Below, one piece after another: positions 61,995 through 64,000 of a stretch of 64,000 bases of DNA. This DNA comes from Lachnospiraceae bacterium MD308 (GTDB taxonomy: Bacteria; Bacillota; Clostridia; Lachnospirales; Lachnospiraceae). A model generated the notes under the pieces. The model saw nothing but the letters and a program-made list of their open reading frames with translations, was not told the DNA's origin and searched no databases. Numbering within the stretch: the stretch's first letter is position 1; each line of letters opens with the position of its first letter. Both the position numbers and the translations under genes were made by a program. The stretch covers positions 20,867 to 84,866 of the forward strand of contig VIQU02000018.1 in NCBI GenBank assembly GCA_010206225.2, read 5' to 3'.

Positions 61995-63662
61995 ATGAAA
62001 CGAATATGGTGGAAAGAAGCGGTGATCTATCAGATCTACCCGCGTAGCTTTATGGACAGCAACGGCGACGGCATCGGTGATCTCAAAGGTATTACCAGCC
62101 GTCTGGATTATCTGAAATATCTGGGGATCGATGTCATCTGGCTCTCCCCTGTATACAAATCTCCTAATGATGATAATGGCTATGATATCAGTGATTATCA
62201 GGCAATCATGGATGAATTCGGAACCATGGAGGACTTTGACGAGCTTCTTATCGAAGCCCACAAAAGAGGGCTGCGCATCGTTATGGATCTTGTTGTAAAC
62301 CACACCTCCGACGAGCACAAATGGTTTATCGAAAGTAAAAGCTCCAAGGAAAACCCTTACCGGGATTACTACATCTGGAGGGAAGGAAAGGACATTAATA
62401 CTCCACCCAATAACTGGGGTTCCTGCTTTGGCGGCTCTGCATGGCAGTATGATGAAACCACGGGTATGTATTATCTCCATTTATTCTCCAAAAAACAGCC
62501 AGATCTCAACTGGGATAACCCAAAAGTCAGAAAAAGTGTTTTTGACATGATGACTTGGTGGTGTGATAAGGGCATTGATGGATTTCGTATGGATGTGATC
62601 AGCATGATTTCCAAAACAGCAGAAATGCCCGACGGAAAAGTGACAGATTTTTACGGAGACTACAGCCCTTACTGTGTACACGGTCCGAATATTCACAGAT
62701 ATCTTCAGGAAATGAACGAAAATGTATTGTCAAAATATGATATTATGACAGTGGGCGAGACACCGGGCGTAACGCCAAAACTTGCAAAGCAGTATGCGGG
62801 AGAAGATACCCATGAGCTTAATATGGTATTCCAGTTTGAGCTTGTAGATATACACGGAAAATATGGCAAATGGACAGACGAAAAACTTCCTCTTACAGAG
62901 CTCAAAAAAATCATGTCACGCTGGCAGACTGAGTTATATAACAAAGCATGGAACAGCCTGTTCTGGGATAACCACGATCAGCCAAGAGCAGTCTCCCGCT
63001 TCGGAAACGACAGTCCCGCGTACCGGGAAGCTTCCGCAAAAATGCTGGCAACCTGCCTGCATATGATGCAGGGAACTCCTTACATTTATCAGGGCGAAGA
63101 ACTTGGCATGACCAATTATCCATTTGAAAAGCTGTCAGATTTTCGCGATATCGAAAGCATTAACGCCTACAGGGAATGGTGTGAGAGCGGCGAAGTTTCC
63201 CATGAGATTTTCTGGCCCTGTCTGCTTTTTAGAAGCCGTGACAATGCCAGAACACCAATGCAATGGGATAACAGTGCTCAGGCAGGCTTTACCACCGGAA
63301 CACCATGGATAAGCACAAACCCCAACTACACAGAAATCAATGCAAAAGCTGAAACCGCTGATCCGGATTCCGTCTTCCACTATTACAAGAAACTGATCGC
63401 ACTTAGAAAGCAGAATCCAATCATTGTATATGGAAAATATGAACTTCTTTTAAAAGACAGCGAAGAGCTTTATGTATACACCCGCACATTAGATGATGAA
63501 AAACTACTTGTAGTATGCAATTTTTCCGAAACCAAAACGCACTTTACCATACCAGAAGAATTCATCGGCAAAACGAGCCTGATCTCTAATATGGAAAACA
63601 CATATGACAAGCCAGAGATTGCATTAAGACCATACGAAGCCTTTGTGCTCTCAAATAAGTAA
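61995..63662 (+). CDS. GH13 oligo-1,6-glucosidase, Val-type
   Basis: 555 residues from ATG 61995; an earlier in-frame start adds 14 unsupported residues. Nucleophile D200 (GFRMDVI), acid/base E255 (MTVGETPG), D328 (WDNHDQPR). Val201 follows the nucleophile, as in characterised alpha-1,6-specific enzymes. It starts 60 bases after the first glucosidase, in the same operon. Confidence 0.95.
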   Translation: MKRIWWKEAVIYQIYPRSFMDSNGDGIGDLKGITSRLDYLKYLGIDVIWLSPVYKSPNDDNGYDISDYQAIMDEFGTMEDFDELLIEAHKRGLRIVMDLVVNHTSDEHKWFIESKSSKENPYRDYYIWREGKDINTPPNNWGSCFGGSAWQYDETTGMYYLHLFSKKQPDLNWDNPKVRKSVFDMMTWWCDKGIDGFRMDVISMISKTAEMPDGKVTDFYGDYSPYCVHGPNIHRYLQEMNENVLSKYDIMTVGETPGVTPKLAKQYAGEDTHELNMVFQFELVDIHGKYGKWTDEKLPLTELKKIMSRWQTELYNKAWNSLFWDNHDQPRAVSRFGNDSPAYREASAKMLATCLHMMQGTPYIYQGEELGMTNYPFEKLSDFRDIESINAYREWCESGEVSHEIFWPCLLFRSRDNARTPMQWDNSAQAGFTTGTPWISTNPNYTEINAKAETADPDSVFHYYKKLIALRKQNPIIVYGKYELLLKDSEELYVYTRTLDDEKLLVVCNFSETKTHFTIPEEFIGKTSLISNMENTYDKPEIALRPYEAFVLSNK

Positions 63663-63668
63663 GAAAAA

Positions 63669-63702
63669 GAGGATGTTTCAAATCATAAGATGAAACATCC
63701 TC
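63669..63702 (+). terminator. Terminator of the glucosidase operon
   Basis: 12-bp stem GAGGATGTTTCA/TGAAACATCCTC with a 10-base loop. T-run is weak, so it may be partly a boundary with the insertion sequence. Confidence 0.65.
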
Positions 63703-64000
63703 TGGTAGTGTAAATTAATTTGTGTTTTTGGAAGAAAATGGCTCCTTTTTGGTAAGAATTAAGATATGACAATTCTTATAGTAAAGGAGTGTTTTTATGG
63801 CAGTTGCAAAGGAGCAGATCCGACAGATTATTTCACAAAACAACATTAACAGCGTATCAGATGTTTATTCTCTTCTCAAAGAGAGTTTCAAAGACATCCT
63901 TCAGGAGCTTATGGAAGCAGAACTGGATGCTACCCTTGGTTACGAGAAAAATCAAAAGGGTGGCTTGCTGACAGATAACAAACGGAACGGCCATTCCCCT
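63703..64000 (+). mobile_element. IS256-family insertion sequence, left part
   Basis: The transposase gene below starts 94 bases in. GGTAGTGTAAATTAATTTG at 63704-63722 is a plausible terminal inverted repeat of an IS256-type element. The right end and target duplication lie beyond the window, so the boundary is approximate. Confidence 0.6.
63797..64000 (+). CDS. IS256-family transposase, N-terminal part
   Basis: 68 codons to the window edge from ATG 63797 (AAAGGAG). The text MAVAKEQIRQIISQNNI, then LLKESFKDILQELMEAELDA, TLGYEK and RNGHSP matches the start of mutator-type transposases. The DDE catalytic residues would lie outside the window. Confidence 0.9.
   Translation, partial: MAVAKEQIRQIISQNNINSVSDVYSLLKESFKDILQELMEAELDATLGYEKNQKGGLLTDNKRNGHSP

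Overview
The window looks like a stretch of chromosome from a low-to-mid-GC, Gram-positive anaerobic Firmicute, most probably a gut Lachnospiraceae-type clostridium. This is inferred from gene content, not from a database search. The pointers are AddAB rather than RecBCD, strong GGAGG ribosome sites, a split purine pathway (stand-alone AICAR transformylase plus an archaeal-type IMP cyclohydrolase), rubrerythrin, Feo with tandem FeoA, a thi operon behind a TPP riboswitch, and a one-piece tmRNA whose tag reads ADNRELAYAA. Most genes lie on the minus strand.

Layout. 1-7.9 kb: a catabolic operon on the minus strand, divergent from a GntR/FCD regulator. It encodes cupin C, TIM-barrel B, TIM-barrel A, cupin B, cupin A, a polar-amino-acid-type ABC importer and glucuronate isomerase (cut by the window edge). 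7.9-9.4 kb: a LacI regulator with two operator-like sites and a decayed intergenic region. 9.4-17 kb: DUF1294, addA, addB. 17-20 kb: dapF, an AraC regulator, hflX. 20-26.4 kb: TPR lipoprotein, two heavy-metal P-type ATPases, an ArsR/CadC repressor, rubrerythrin. 26.5-31 kb: ung, hisF-hisH, a two-component system. 31-38 kb: an accessory-looking stretch with Uma2, an Ig-like secreted protein, gene relics, tmRNA, a DUF2975-like/XRE/lipoprotein operon, hsp20 with a CIRCE-like site, an XRE gene and a BspA-like fragment. 38-47.8 kb: smpB, rnr, secG, eno, yitT, glmM and the two purine genes. 48-54 kb: an acyltransferase, a DUF3841-like gene, a tiny peptide locus with a consensus promoter, the feo operon with a DtxR/MntR-like regulator, and an alkyltransferase-like protein. 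54-58.8 kb: thiM-thiE-HAD-thiD behind the riboswitch, an exonuclease, a GreA-type factor. 59-63.7 kb: an AraC regulator and two GH13 alpha-glucosidases. 63.8 kb to the end: the start of an IS256-family transposase.

The most interesting region is the first 7.9 kb. The operon pairs an amino-acid-type importer with FrlC-like epimerase folds, three bicupins and a uronate isomerase. One TIM barrel keeps a full Glu-Asp-His-Glu metal site while its neighbour has lost it. Two cupins keep canonical ligands while the third has His/Asn/His/Asn. This suggests import and breakdown of a sugar-acid or sugar-amino-acid conjugate, with some subunits turned into non-catalytic or altered partners. The substrate cannot be read from the sequence.

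Other points worth a second look are the 25-codon peptide locus near 49.8 kb, a P-type ATPase with CPS in place of CPC next to a CPC paralogue with a histidine-rich tandem-repeat tail, twin operator repeats in front of two XRE-linked loci, and an alpha-glucosidase pair whose key specificity residue differs (Ala versus Val).
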